A stretch of DNA of 64,000 nt from Periplaneta americana (GCF_040183065.1 NC_091128.1:171960244-172024243); one strand, 5' to 3'; positions 1-10,843 are shown, numbered from the stretch's first letter. Notes: generated by a model from the sequence alone, not told the origin. Program-made: numbers and translations.

Positions 1-1334
1 TTTTCCTGACATTTTTCAGAGGAAAGGTATAGGATACAACTCTTGAATAAATTTGTGAGCAACTAACTCTCCAGATGGAACACAGCAGAACTCCTTAAAA
101 CTGAATGGGGCAAACATAGCCCTTACATTAAGTATCAAGTTTTCCTAAGTACAGTAAACATCTCTGTCAACAAAAAAGAAACAGTTTAACCGAAACATGT
201 AAATCGTATAAATGGATTTATATAAAGATATTCCAAACTTACGCTATGTACTGTATTTAAGAAATACAAAATTTACATAATGATGTACGGTACACTCATA
301 TTAGGCCTATATTTATTTTTAATTTAACAATTTATTGGCAAAATATAATAGCAAGGTAGAAGCATTTCCGAAGACAAGTAGTCACGAAGCAGGTTTAGAG
401 GAATGTATGCAAGGGCAACAACATATCCCATTGCTTAAGCAAGCTGACTAAACTCATTTATAGCACTAAACAGACACTGTAAGTAGTATGATGTTAATAA
501 ATTGTGTGAAACAGACGTATAACCAGAGCTACTTGATCAGCCTTAATACATTTATTTTATTCTTGATCCTGTTTCAGGCATCCATACCGCAATTTACACC
601 ACTTGCAAACATAATATTTCAAAGCTAACACTGCCCAGATAGGTCTACATTTTATGTAAAGTTACATTATGGATGAAGAAAGATTAATATATGGTAGTCA
701 CATTTATTTTACAATTAATATGTACCTATTTCTTTCATACTGTAAATTTACCTTCTAGCACTGTCAAAATTATCAGCATTTACACAAAAGTACACTAATT
801 TGAGACTGGGTGCCAACTGTAAGAAGTCCCACTGTTCCCTAATTCTGCTTAGGCCTACATTATTAATAATTAACTATTAATTTAATGTAGCCTAGGCCTA
901 AGCTTATTCCTGCTGAAAGTGTTCCACAATTTTTATTTGTGTAACATTTGGAGTTCTTAGGAAAATATTTTAACATTTGTAACGAAACTATAGGACCTAC
1001 ACAACCTAAATAGGAATTTGAATGACAATAATGCTTATTATTACAAAAGGGTTTTATATAAAAAATAAATAAACAACAGAAAGATCACGAGCATCGTGTG
1101 ATGTTACAGGAGCAGGCCTTCAGTCATGAACCAAGTTTTACGGTAACACGTTTCACAGGGCTTGAAGAAAATAAATTGTTAGTAGCAATATTTCCGCAAA
1201 TGTATGCTAGGAATGATACATCCACTGTCATAATTTATATACGTATTTATCCTGTGTTATGAAACTTCATCACCAAATACCATGCATATAGCTTGTTTGG
1301 TTATGTCATGAGAATGTTATGTAAACAACGTTAC

Positions 1335-1485
1335 AAAAAGTTCTATAGGTTATTGTACTTGCTTCAATTATTTCTGCAACTTTTTTCTTTTCTGGACAAT
1401 CGTGTATAAAGAATCGGTAGGGATCGCCCTTATAATTCCTGAAAATCGGTATTTCAAAGGATGGCCCAAACGATTCCTCTTCCAT
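1335..1485 (-). CDS. Candidate first coding exon, RAP1/TERF2IP-like BRCT start (tentative)
   Basis: An ATG at 1485 in a good context (G at -3, G at +4) opens 50 codons and one base, ending at a possible donor TTTTT|GTAACG (GT at 1334-1333), so the intron would be phase 1. The peptide begins MEEESFGPSFEIPIF and contains DPYRFFIHDCPEKKKVAEII. The order of a hydrophobic strand, a G/D-P turn, F-F-I, P-x-K-K and a helix ending I-I resembles the first strand and helix of the BRCT domain at the start of RAP1 (TERF2IP) proteins; that is family memory and not a search. No continuing exon was recognised between 1 and 1330, so the gene probably runs off the window. Without a second exon it could be a chance ORF, but the composition is unlike the noisy ORFs nearby. 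Confidence 0.4.
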
Positions 1486-1602
1486 AACAGCACAAATTCC
1501 GGCAATGTTTATTTGTTTACTATAGCGGAGATTTAATTTAAATCACGCCAAAGAGTCTATAAATTCAATTCAACTACGGTTAAGGTTTTTTTCCGGGGCA
1601 CA

Positions 1603-1789
1603 ATCTAGTATATAGTCACGATCTCACGAAGCTCAATACGTAATAAATACGCATCCACAGATAGTTGCTAACCACTAGGATCGCTACTATCGCCTCATTA
1701 CAGACAATGCGAAATGCTACCGGCACAGTCTATTGTTCCTAGCACGCACACAACTCAAGCTTCGTAACTGTATATACTAGACTATGTTT
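1603..1789. mobile_element. MITE related to the central element of the foldback
   Basis: The left end (TCTAGTATATAGTCACG, then CGAAGCTCAATA) is the inverted match of the right end (TACGAAGCTTGAG, then GTATATACTAGA). The same sequence, including CCACTAGGATCGCTACTATC, recurs in the terminal part of the 11347-12768 element near 12665-12768. This is therefore a short relative of that element. No target duplication was confirmed. The minus-strand ORF at 1984-1739 ends inside it. Confidence 0.55.
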
Positions 1790-2602
1790 CGGGGTGTGTT
1801 GCAAAACCGATCGTGTATTAATAGCAATGGGCTTGCTCAGGGCTCTGGCTTGCTTGTTCACATTTTCTTTCATTGTTTCGGTCACAGACTTCTGACATGC
1901 TTCAATTTTGTATGAACGCAGTAATTGGCGCAAGATTGTGAAATACAATTGTCTGAAGGGAACATTATGCATACTTTCCTCCATACTTTAATTTTGTATG
2001 ATTCTGATCTGCGAGAACCCTGCCATTCGAGTGCTTCCTATCCCCACTCCTGTCATCTCAGCAGTCTAGGATTGTTGTTCTCGAACGTAGCCCAATGCGC
2101 AGAATGTTGATGAATGTTTGTGTATGTTGCAAGCGTTTGGAAGCCTTGAGAAGCCATTTTGATTACATCGAATTGTTTTTGTTGCATTTAATTGCATTAA
2201 AATTGAACTTCGTTAATGTTGCCATGAAGGAGTCTTTAATCTTTGCTAGTGTATGCAATTCTTACTTGGTCGTATAGCCAATCCACTTCAGCTTTGAAGC
2301 AATATGATAAAGAATTAAACGTGTTCACGTACAGCATATAGCTTATTTCAACGGTTGTTGCTAGCCTGATCGATGCAAATTATTTCTAATGGAGGGAAGT
2401 TCAATAAGTTTAATAAAGAAAGGTAAATACTTACAATGTGGTGAATATATCTTCCATATTATCATGTTTCTATAATTGCACCATTTTTAAGGAAAGTGCA
2501 TTATGAAAGTATAATTTTCCATCATTATTTTGTCACATGATTAAGTGTTCAGAGTTGGGTATTTTTTGTTGACACTAATGTATAATTAAGAGGAACGAGT
2601 TT
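1790..2602. other. No recognised feature
   Basis: AT-rich unique-looking sequence. It holds short ORFs on both strands, including the upstream part of a minus-strand 81-codon ORF (1984-1739). None has splice signals or a family signature I recognise. Confidence 0.3.
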
Positions 2603-2611
2603 TTAAAATAT

Positions 2612-2873
2612 ATAGTGACAGCCTCCGGCTTGGCTCAGTCGACAGAGGCGCTGTCTTGGCGATCCGGAGTAGCACTTGGACGTGGTTTCGATTCCCGTTT
2701 GGGCTGATTTTGGTTGGGGTTTTTCCGAGTTTTCCCCAACCGTAAGGCGAATGTTATGTAATCTATGGCGAATCCTTGGCCTCATCTCGCCAAATACCAT
2801 TTCGCTATCACCAATCTCATCAACACTAAATAACCGAGTAGGTAATAAGCGTCGTTAAATAACCGACTAAAAA
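2612..2873 (+). repeat. tRNA-derived SINE, family C
   Basis: The 5' part is tRNA-like, with an A-box-like stretch around GGCTCAGTCGACAGAGGC and a B-box-like GTTTCGATTCCC. It is followed by the conserved SINE body (GGTTGGGGTTTTTCCGAG, then GGCGAATCCTTGGCC and ATCTCGCC). It ends in CGTCGTTAAATAACCG and an A run. A related body fragment recurs near 39790-39838. Confidence 0.75.
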
Positions 2874-2984
2874 AGTGCCTTGTTTACATTATATTTAAAT
2901 TACCTTAAATCATAAAGTAATATGCCAGTGTTTTTGATGAGTGCTTATATTCTTATATTACCCTACTGTTGGTTCAAAGATATT

Positions 2985-3133
2985 TTCTCGTGAAATTTCG
3001 GCCAGTGTATGGGACCAGTCTCCACGCAGCAGTGTATTGAATTTGGGAAGCTAACAGATAATGATATCCATTATCGTCCACCTCTGCAGATGCATGTCTG
3101 GTCGACATGGGTCCTCTATGGCGTGTTGCGCTA

Positions 3134-3196
<63 letters not shown>

Positions 3197-3198
3197 GC
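2985..3198 (+). repeat. 5'-truncated SINE, family D, with ATT tail
   Basis: TTTCTCGTGAAATTTCGGCC and CAGTGTATGGGACC match the body of the full copy at 4554-4942. The sequence ends in about 20 ATT units (3135-3196), the same tail type as that copy. The middle section diverges. Confidence 0.6.
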
Positions 3199-3695
3199 TA
3201 CTAGGCTACTTTAATAAGTCCACTAACTGCTCATAAATTAAGTGTACCTTACTTGGTATGGGCAGGGTGCGAATTGACAGGGGGGATGCCAGGGATTGTT
3301 CCTCCTTGAAGAATTTGGTGTCCTCTGTTGAAAGGGTAAATTTGACCTTGGCAGGGACAACATTTAACCTTTTTGGATTTCTAGTTTTCGTAGCTCACAT
3401 GTTATTAATGCAACACATAAAAATGCTTCTCTTTTCTTTAATATAAGTTAAGCGTGACAACAATACGAATCTGCCAACATTGCTAATTATTATGGACAGC
3501 ATTTTTATCGACATTAAAATTTTGATGTCCTTCTCTGGAGAAAATATTAAATGTACACTCTGGCTGGGTATCGGCATTACAAAATTCATAGTTGCTGAAT
3601 TCTTATCGGACTATCATAAATAATTGATTCTGCATCTTTAATAATTTATGAGTTGAAATGCCCCGTTAATAGGGGTGCTAAAGTTCTTCATTGAA

Positions 3696-3933
3696 GGGTC
3701 GACCTGGTTGGCGAGTTGGTATAGCGCTGGCCTTCTATGCCCAAGGTTGCAGGTTCGATCCCGGGCCAGGTCAATGGCATTTAAGTGTGCTTAAATGCGA
3801 CAGGCTCATGTCAGTAGATTTACTGGCATGTAAAAGAACTCCTGAGGGACAAAATTCTGGCACATCCGGTGACGCTGATATAACCTCTGCAGTTGCGAGT
3901 GTCGTTAAATAAAACATAACATTTATTTAACAT
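3696..3933 (+). repeat. tRNA-derived SINE, family A
   Basis: GTTGGCGAGTTGGTATAGCG (A box) and AGGTTCGATCCC (B box) form a tRNA-like head. The body carries CAGGCTCATGTCAGTAG and GTAAAAGAACTCCTG, and the end is GTCGTTAAATAAAACATAAC. The insertion is flanked by the 12-bp target duplication TTCTTCATTGAA at 3684-3695 and 3934-3945. Confidence 0.9.
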
Positions 3934-4309
3934 TTCTTCATTGAATAACCCATTAACAAATGTCATTGGTGAGTACAGTACCGTGTCCTCAATGTAGGAA
4001 GCAGGGATGCCAACCTCTCGAGATAAAAATTATGGCACCAAGAAATCAAAATTACACTATCTGAAGAAAAGTATAGTACATACACCAAGCATTTATTTAA
4101 CACATATTTTACAGTAAGACCTAATAATATTCTTCTGATAAAATTAGTGATATTGTAAATAAAAGTGATTTTATTAACCTGTTCATAAAATTCGTCTTCA
4201 GTTGACTCCATAATAAAAACACCGATCATATAATTAAAACTTAATACACTTGGCTATGAAAAGAACTCAAGATAGTGGAACAATCATTTGCATAAACCAG
4301 GTATATACC

Positions 4310-4540
4310 AGTAATTAAGATATGCGGATCATATGCAGAGACTGAGGAAGGCAGAAAATAGGAAAGATTGGAGAATGCAGGGTTTGCAGTGAAAGACCTG
4401 CCCATGGGCAGAACACTTATGCGTGTATGTACCAGTAGTGCTTTCAAAACTATGCTGATGAACAGAGTGACCCAAAAGCATAATAGGAACACCAGTAATA
4501 TCACTTCACACATGTTGGTACCTTAACATGACTGGTTGCC
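4310..4540 (+). mobile_element. LINE 3' fragment (end of reverse-transcriptase ORF plus 3' UTR)
   Basis: Frame reading from 4318 gives an ICGSYAETEEGRK-like peptide followed by a stop. This matches the C-terminal tail seen on cockroach LINE ORFs after the R-N-W-L-G-H-W-L motif, which itself occurs at 16195-16315. About 160 bp of this fragment reappears inverted at 5264-5424. Confidence 0.5.
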
Positions 4541-4553
4541 TAAGGTTCTATAA

Positions 4554-4889
4554 GTCCTGTGCCGTGGCGTCGTGGTCTAAGGCTCCCGTCTAGGACTTGC
4601 GTTACGGAATGCGCGCTGGTTCGAGTCCTCATGGGGGAAGAAATTTTCTCATGAAATTTCAGCCAGTGTATGGGACCGGTGCCCACCCAGTATCATGATG
4701 CACTTGGAGAGATACGATAGGTAGCGAAATCTGGTTGCGAATACCAGCTATAACAGCTGGGGGGGATCATCGTGCTAAGCACAAGATTCCATTCTGGTTG
4801 GATAATTGTCCAGCTCTGCTTCGGCATGTGGGCGTGAGACCAGCAGCCAGCTGGTCGGTCTAGGCCCTTCACGGGCTGTAGCGCCACGG

Positions 4890-4922
<33 letters not shown>

Positions 4923-4942
4923 GTTATTGTTATTATTATTAT
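4554..4942 (+). repeat. tRNA-derived SINE, family D, full-length with ATT tail
   Basis: The head GTGGTCTAAGGCTCCCG and GCTGGTTCGAGTCC resemble the A and B boxes of a Leu/Ser-type tRNA gene. A long body follows, ending in CACGGGCTGTAGCGCCACGG and an (ATT)n tail. The target duplication TAAGGTTCTATAA (13 bp) is at 4541-4553 and 4943-4955. Confidence 0.85.
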
Positions 4943-5214
4943 TAAGGTTCTATAAAAACTATTTTTTTCGAAGTATAATAAAGCATAATTTGAAAAAAAA
5001 AAGCATAATATGAGAAATATTGCACAAATAAAGTAGCCTATCTTTCTTGGAAAAAATAACTTACAAATCCCATTTATTCATGCGACAATATTATTAGCCT
5101 AACTTTATATAAAATTTAACATTTTCCAGCAACAATGACTTCAGCTTAAGTTCAATTGAAATCTGTAAGACACATAGCAGTAATAAAATTTAGTTTATAC
5201 TGTTGTTGTTAATG

Positions 5215-5425
5215 GAGAAAAATTCACTCCTGCGCTGAGGATACACCTGGGACCCTCAGTTCTAGGCAACCAGTATCATGTTAAGGTACCAACAACATGT
5301 GTGAAGTGATATTACCGGTATTCCTTTTATGCTTTTGGGTCACTCTGTTCATCAGCATAGTTTTGAAAGCACTACTGGTACATACACGCATGAGTGTTCT
5401 GCCCATGGGCAGGTCTTTCACTGCA
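5215..5425 (-). mobile_element. Inverted copy of the LINE 3' end
   Basis: The reverse complement of this stretch matches 4384-4540 closely (CTGCCCATGGGCAG through AACATGTGTGAAGTG) and extends further into the 3' UTR. The two copies form an inverted pair about 0.75 kb apart around the SINE. This explains the near-identical short ORFs on opposite strands. Confidence 0.6.
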
Positions 5426-5637
5426 CTGAGATACGTCATTCATAAAATTAGATTACTATGCCTAGGAAAGGATTTTTGCCCTTTTTGAAAAGGATGAAGT
5501 GACAATCTGAAAGTTACTATTTAGGGAAAAATCTCTCTTCTCTGTGCACGTATATTCACTGCTTACTGTTAAGGGGTACCTACTGTATATTTCATATATC
5601 TAATTATTTGTTTTATTTTTAAATTTGTATCGTTTAG

Positions 5638-5895
5638 CAAACAGGACTCCAGACCCAAGTGAGTTGTATGTAGAAGAATACGCAGTTGCTGAAGTATCTC
5701 TTGATGATGATGTAACTCAACATGAGGAGGTTGAAGAATACCACGCAAGTGAGAAAGAAGATGAAGCTGATAGCAGTGAAGAGACAGCTAATATGCAATA
5801 TGAGATAGATGACCATCACTACATATCCCAGAAAATTAAGCAAACCAAACAGTCTAACACAAAGTATATCATATGCTCACCAGAAGAACCTCTAG
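5638..5895 (+). CDS. Myb/SANT-like protein gene, upstream acidic exon (partial gene)
   Basis: An internal exon starts after an acceptor TATCGTTTAG (AG at 5636-5637; a second possible acceptor ends at 5644) and ends at the donor CTAG|GTAGGC (GT at 5896). The exon ends with one base of a codon (phase 1). It encodes about 85 residues rich in D and E (e.g. VEEYHASEKEDEADSSEE) and ends S-P-E-E-P-L. The single G left over joins AT of the next exon (7546) to give D, so both sides agree in phase. Acidic stretches ahead of a Myb/SANT-like domain are common in this family. The first coding exon, with the true start, was not found upstream in the window. Confidence 0.75.
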
Positions 5896-6750
5896 GTAGG
5901 CTACATAACAATTTTTTTGTGTGCTCATTTCTTTTCACAGGATAAAAATAAATTATGCATGATATTAATTTTTGAAATTGAAAGTAGGCTAATTATAAAG
6001 AGAAAAATCTCTTGCTTTGTCGTCTTTGCACCAGCCCAGCATGCCCTTCTTACATGGCACTCCTGGCTATAACCCAGTAGCTTATATGGTTAAGACAGCC
6101 CTGTATATAAGCACTGTCAGTAATTTTGACCTCTTGAACATAATATATTACTATACAAAGTTAGAAGTAGCAGGGGATCAAGGGGAGTATCCCCTCCCCC
6201 CGTAAAACTATATATTCTTCATCCTTTGCTTTGTTAATTGCAAGTGAAAGACATTTCTCCCATTACTATTTACTGATTTGTGCCACAACACGATTTCTGA
6301 GTAACGAGGACTGTTTAAAAAAACCTTGCTAACGTGTACCACACTTCGCAGCTCCTGCTAACATGGCAAACTGAATGAATTATTACTGGAATAAGGACTC
6401 AGTATTGAGTAGGGTAGTTTTTGTTTGTATGGGGCTGACTAAAAAGGAGATTGGTGAAAGGTAATAAGGTATCACTCTGTGTGTCCAACACTTCTGGCTA
6501 TACCTCCTGTAATATTACAGTATCACAAAATACTGCAAGGTAATCATTCCATAAAGTAACTTTCATGTATTATTGCTTCTGCTGCTAGTATTACCACAAT
6601 TCACGAATTATTGCCAAATAGATATTGATTAAAAGTACACTGCCAAATGCTTGTTTAGATACCTCCAATACCTTCTTTTGGGACACAAATGAGTCACTTA
6701 AGCTGAACTAACATAGAGCCCATTTAGTATGTTATGCTCATATGAATGTA

Positions 6751-6960
6751 CAGTCTTAGAAAAAAGTTTTGTCGCACAGGTACTTTATAAGTCCCAGAAC
6801 CCAGAATGGAGGCAGTGCACATGATCAGAGGACGAGCGACCTGGTTCACAAGAGTAATAGTTGAGGTAATAAAATTAGTTTTGTTTCGTCTGATCATGCG
6901 CACTGCCTCCTTTCTGGGACTTATAAAGTATCCGTGTGACAAAACTTTTTTCTAAGACTG
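6751..6960. mobile_element. Palindromic Tc1/mariner-type MITE in intron
   Basis: The ends CAGTCTTAGAAAAAAGTTTT and AAAACTTTTTTCTAAGACTG are inverted repeats. Similarity continues inward for about 75 bp (GTACTTTATAAGTCCCAG, GGAGGCAGTGCNCATGATCA). TA dinucleotides flank both ends (6749-6750 and 6961-6962). It lies in the intron of the Myb/SANT-like gene. Confidence 0.85.
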
Positions 6961-7339
6961 TACCTTCCTTAGATTGAATAATGAAATTCGAAAAAATTGA
7001 CACTTAGCCCCTTTGGAAAGATAGGTCTTCATTTATAGTACTATTATAATACTCTAATACAACAATTATCACCATAACTGCTGCTGCTGTTCTTATTGCT
7101 ATTTGCAGTTGAACTGAAAAAATTAATAGTGTGTAAGTGCATGAATATTTCTAAGAGATTTCGGACTCTGAATATTAATTTTCATCATTTTGCTAGCTAT
7201 CTCAAATATTAAATTAATTATAATTGATTGAATTAAATTAGCTCATAAATTAAGTTACTACTTTACCTTATAGGTTTATCTAAATTTAAATAAATACATA
7301 TGTAGTCTACTAGTAGTTAAAATTGAAGAATTTTGCTGG

Positions 7340-7454
7340 AGAACCTATTAAGTGTAGTGTAAATATTTGTAATTTAAATATGTATTGTATTGATTAAGAC
7401 TGGTTGAGTGGAAGAGAAGGCCTTATGGCCTTAACTCTGCCAGCTAAAATAAAA

Positions 7455-7516
<62 letters not shown>
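7340..7516 (+). mobile_element. LINE 3' end with ATT tail
   Basis: TGGTTGAGTGGAAGAGAAGG, then CCTTATGGCCTTAACTCTGC and CAGCTAAAATAAA, look like the 3' terminus of an insect non-LTR element. An (ATT)n run (7458-7516) follows. It ends about 30 bp before the acceptor of the last coding exon (7545). Confidence 0.5.
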
Positions 7517-7545
7517 GTGTTTTGTTGTTATTGATCTCTTGACAG

Positions 7546-8252
7546 ATGCATACAAAACATCATGGACACGTTGTATGACTCAGATTCTGATCGAAGAGTA
7601 CAAAAATATGATTGAAGACTTCAGGAACCCACACAAAAAACAAAAGGATTTGTGGTACGAAGTGGCAAACAATATGTGCAACCGTGGGTGTGATGTGACG
7701 TGGGACATGTGTGATCGCAAGTGGAGAAACCTGAAGCACACCTTCAAAACCATATATTACAACCAGCAACGACCTGCCAAGAGTAAGCGGCGCTGGGAGT
7801 TCTACAACGCCCTGGAGGAACTGTTCACTCCGCTGACCAGTGATGAGGCTGTACGCAAGTCCCGGACCATATCACCTCCTCCATTGGACGACCAGGGCTC
7901 TCCCATCCCATCCAAGATCCCACGTATCACACCTGTCACAACGCCGCAGGTGCTGGACATCTCGGGCCTTCAGAACCAGATAATCACATATCCTCAGATT
8001 GTGCTCTGTGATCAGAATGGCATCCCCATCAACAAGAAGCCGTGCACGCCATCGACAAGCAAATCAGTGTTGAGTGACAGTGAGGCCTCGTCCGACCCTC
8101 CTCCGTCCTGGTTCCTGGAGTTCATGAAGCAGTACCGGATGGATGAGGAACGACGCCTTGCTGTGTTGAAGGAGATGCATGCGGAGGTGATACAGGTGGA
8201 GAAGCGCAAGTGTGTGGCACTGGAGACTCTCATCAAGAAGTTAGCACAGTGA
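7546..8252 (+). CDS. Myb/SANT-like (MADF-type) DNA-binding protein, last coding exon
   Basis: After the acceptor CTCTTGACAG the exon encodes 235 residues plus the split D and ends at TGA 8250-8252. Residues 1-90 form a Myb/SANT-like DNA-binding domain: TSWTRCMTQILIEEY, then KKQKDLWYEVANNM, then WDMCDRKWRNLKHTF, then RRWEFYNALEELF, with the spaced tryptophans of the trihelix-type fold. A proline/serine-rich linker (SPPPLDDQGSPIPSKIPRI) follows. The end is a charged amphipathic helix (SWFLEFMKQYRMDEERRLAV through CVALETLIKKLAQ) that may be a coiled coil. Codon use is more GC-rich than the surroundings. Likely a nuclear sequence-specific regulator; the target is unknown, and domestication from a Harbinger-type Myb-like protein is possible. 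Confidence 0.88.
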
Positions 8253-9400
8253 CACGATGTCCATGAAGAGATGCAGATTATGCTCCAGGTGCAGGACTCC
8301 ATGAGCAAAAAAGTGGTGCAGTGACATGTCCATGGCATCATGGAGATGAATGTTCGTGGAATGGTGCAGCTAATACATCTGGAGAACCTTACGGGTAAGT
8401 TAGCATAGAGTGACATGATGTCCGTGAAGAGGTGATACAAGGGGACAGTGCAACTACTTGGCACTGGAAGACCTCATCAGTATTAACCATTGAGTTGATA
8501 TAAGGTCTACAAAATGGTACGAGTGTTGATAAAACTGAAGAACCTCATGAGAAGTTGGCACAGTGATTTAAGTGTATAAATGGAGAGATATAAATGCAGG
8601 ACTGGAGGGTCTTATCAGGATTTTACCATTGTGCCAGTATGAGGTGTACAACATGATATAAGTGATGATACAGGTGGAGAACCTCGTGGGAAGTTGATAC
8701 AGTGATTTGATGTTCCAGGAAGTGATGTACAAATGGAGATATCAAATGCGGGCACTGGAAGATCTTATCAAGAATTTACCATTATGCCAATATGAGATGT
8801 ACAAAAAGGTACAAGTGATGATACTAGGTGGAGAACCTCGTGGGAAGTTGACACAGTGATTTAAGTGTATAAATGGAGAGATATAAATGCAGGACTGGAG
8901 GGTCTTATCAGGATTTTACCATTGTGCCAATATGAGGTGTACAACATGATATAAGTGATGATACAGGTGGAGAACCTCGTGGGAAGTTGATACAGTGATT
9001 TGATGTTCCAGGAAGTGATGTACAAATGGAGAGATCAAATGCGGGCACTGGAAGATCTTATCAAGAATTTACCATTATGCCAATATGAGATGTACAAAAA
9101 GGTACAAGTGATGATACTAGGTGGAGAACCTCGTGGGAAGTTGACACAGTGATTTGATGTCCCACGAGGTGAGGCACTGGAAAGTTGTATCAAGAATTTA
9201 CCATTGTGTCAGTGCGAAATGGTACAAGTGTTGATACAACTAGAAAAACTCATGGGAAGTTCACACAGTGATTTGAGTCCCATGAAGTGGTGTACAAATG
9301 GAGAGATACAAATGCATGGCACTGAAAGGTATTATCAAGAATTTACCATTGTATCAGTATGGGCTGTATTCATAGAAGTTCCTTATACTTTACTTTGACT
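8253..9400 (+). repeat. Decayed tandem array resembling the end of the upstream CDS
   Basis: Units of about 140-157 bp repeat the order GGTGGAGAACCTCGTGGGAA, TTGATACAGTGATTTGATG, GTACAAATGGAGA, GGGCACTGGAAGATCTTATC and AAGAATTTACCA. The same order occurs in the final codons of the gene (GTGATACAGGTGGAGAAGCG, then GGCACTGGAGACTCTCATCA, AGAAGTTAGCACAGTGACA). Pairs of units form a 293-bp higher-order repeat: TGGAGAGATATAAATGCAGG starts at 8581 and again at 8874. Reading frames are broken. It probably lies in the 3' UTR or just downstream. Confidence 0.8.
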
Positions 9401-9618
9401 TTCCTTTCTTTCAAGATAGCATAAATCGAGGAATTTATATTCAGAGTCCCAACTTATTCCCAAGTTCAAGGCAGAGTTAAGTAAAACTAAAGTTAAATTC
9501 AAGATAGATCAAGATCTACCTTTAATATAACTTAGGCCTAATACAACAATAAGAAAGTTTAAATGCAGCTATACAATGTGTAATCAATTTGAAGATTTTG
9601 ACGAGTTCTTGGAATATA

Positions 9619-9813
9619 CTGTAAAGTGGGGTGACTTTGAACAGTAATTTAGCGCCTTTCTAAATTAAATGCTGTACCCAATTGCGAAAAAACTGAACTA
9701 ATTTATTGACAACTTAAACAGTTTTTTCGCAATTGGGTACAGCATTTAATTTAGAAAGGCGCTAAATTACTGTTCAAAGTCACCCCAGCGTTCAAAGTCA
9801 CCCCACTTTACGG
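9619..9813. mobile_element. Palindromic MITE, TA flanks
   Basis: Long inverted arms: CTGTAAAGTGGGGTGACTTT, then GAACAGTAATTTAGCGCC and GTACCCAATTGCGAAAAAAC, against their reverse complement on the right. The right arm has an extra tandem copy of GGGGTGACTTTGAAC. TA flanks at 9617-9618 and 9814-9815 fit a Tc1/mariner-type MITE. Confidence 0.85.
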
Positions 9814-10374
9814 TATATGGACTAATTATATGAATATTTTGATTATTATGTAACTGTGACTGTCCGTTTAATGCACTGACAGATTCAGAATTTATAAAGA
9901 GATAACTTACAGATTTTTAAAGGCATCTGTTAATGTGAAGTTCACTGTTGCTAGAACTAGTGGCTAAGAGAGCAATTGCATCGCTTTTAACAAAATCTCT
10001 CACTGATTAAATATCCAACTACTTTACCGTGTTAATATTTAGATTTACCTTGCTTGACCAGTTTCGAATTCTTGTGCTTCATTGTTCAAAGCCTAGTGGA
10101 GATCCTGCGATATCTTCTGGTTCCCCGTTGTGGTGGGGTGTGATCAGAATACTAGCCGATTAAAGAAATGATACTCTTGAATAGTTAATTCTTTATCTGT
10201 AATATTCTTTTACCCTTAAAACTAAAGAAAAAAGATATTTTACTAACAACTTCAAATTAGTGTAACTCTGAAAATATTGAGAATAGGACTCATGTTTATA
10301 TGACATCTTTTGCTCAGAACGTCTTCAGAATTAAGCCCCGTAAGTGGCAGTAAATCCTCGTGAGTTACCCTGTA

Positions 10375-10500
10375 TAGTGTGTGTAGAACCTCAAGAAGTT
10401 ACCACAGGTGATATGACGTCCATGAAATTGTATAGGTGTAGAGCATTATTAAAAAATTATTGTAGTGATGATACAACATCCATGAAATACATTTAGCAAA
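10375..10500 (+). repeat. Remnant of the Myb/SANT 3' array
   Basis: GTGTAGAACCTCAAGAAGTT, GATATGACGTCCATGAAA and GATGATACAACATCCATGAA repeat the phrases of the 8253-9400 array with more decay. A weaker trace (CAGTGTAGAACCTTACC, AAAGTTGCTATATTAATGAC) lies at 13933-13972 beyond the foldback, suggesting that one array was split by the insertion. Confidence 0.45.
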
Positions 10501-10523
10501 ACACTTAAATTCTTTTTTTAAAC

Positions 10524-10536
10524 TTAAGGTATTCAT
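10524..10536 (+). repeat. 13-bp direct repeat flanking the foldback (left)
   Basis: TTAAGGTATTCAT occurs here and again at 13608-13620, bracketing the whole inverted structure. It is the best candidate for a target-site duplication of the composite insertion. Confidence 0.6.
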
Positions 10537-10613
10537 CTTAAAAGTATTTATTTCAGTCACTGACTTCACAGCATATGTTTAAGGTGCTATACCTTTACAT
10601 TACATATTTAAAA

Positions 10614-10654
10614 GACGTATGAACGTTTTCGTTGGTCTACGCCAACATCATCAG
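10614..10654 (-). ncRNA. Hammerhead-ribozyme-like motif, left arm
   Basis: The reverse complement reads CTGATGA, T, GTTGG-loop-CCAAC, GAAA, ACGTTC, ATACG. It is the mirror copy of 13228-13271 and has the same features and departures from consensus. Confidence 0.4.
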
Positions 10655-10843
10655 ATACGAAGTACATTTCAGCAATATCAATGCTCTCTACATAATATCT
10701 ACAAATACAAAACATACTTAGTGGCATGCAAAATGAGACATATTAAAAAACCAACATTGCTGTGATACACATTGACATTCTATATGACTGCCTTGATTGT
10801 CACTTACTTAAAATACACGTATAGATTACAAAAAATATTGATT

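Noticed and set aside
2676-2858. Open frames over the SINE copies (also at 23176-23408, 26732-26968, 28145-28516, 44115-44309)
   Set aside because: They recur because the SINE body is open in several frames (peptides with PGIEPG or SNPGHLVS). No gene evidence beyond the repeat.
3009-3236. ORF with a poly-isoleucine run
   Set aside because: Produced by an (ATT)n microsatellite. The same applies near 24075-24257 and 34235-34420.
8012-8464. 150-codon minus-strand ORF
   Set aside because: Antisense shadow of the Myb/SANT-like exon and its repeat array; no family signature.
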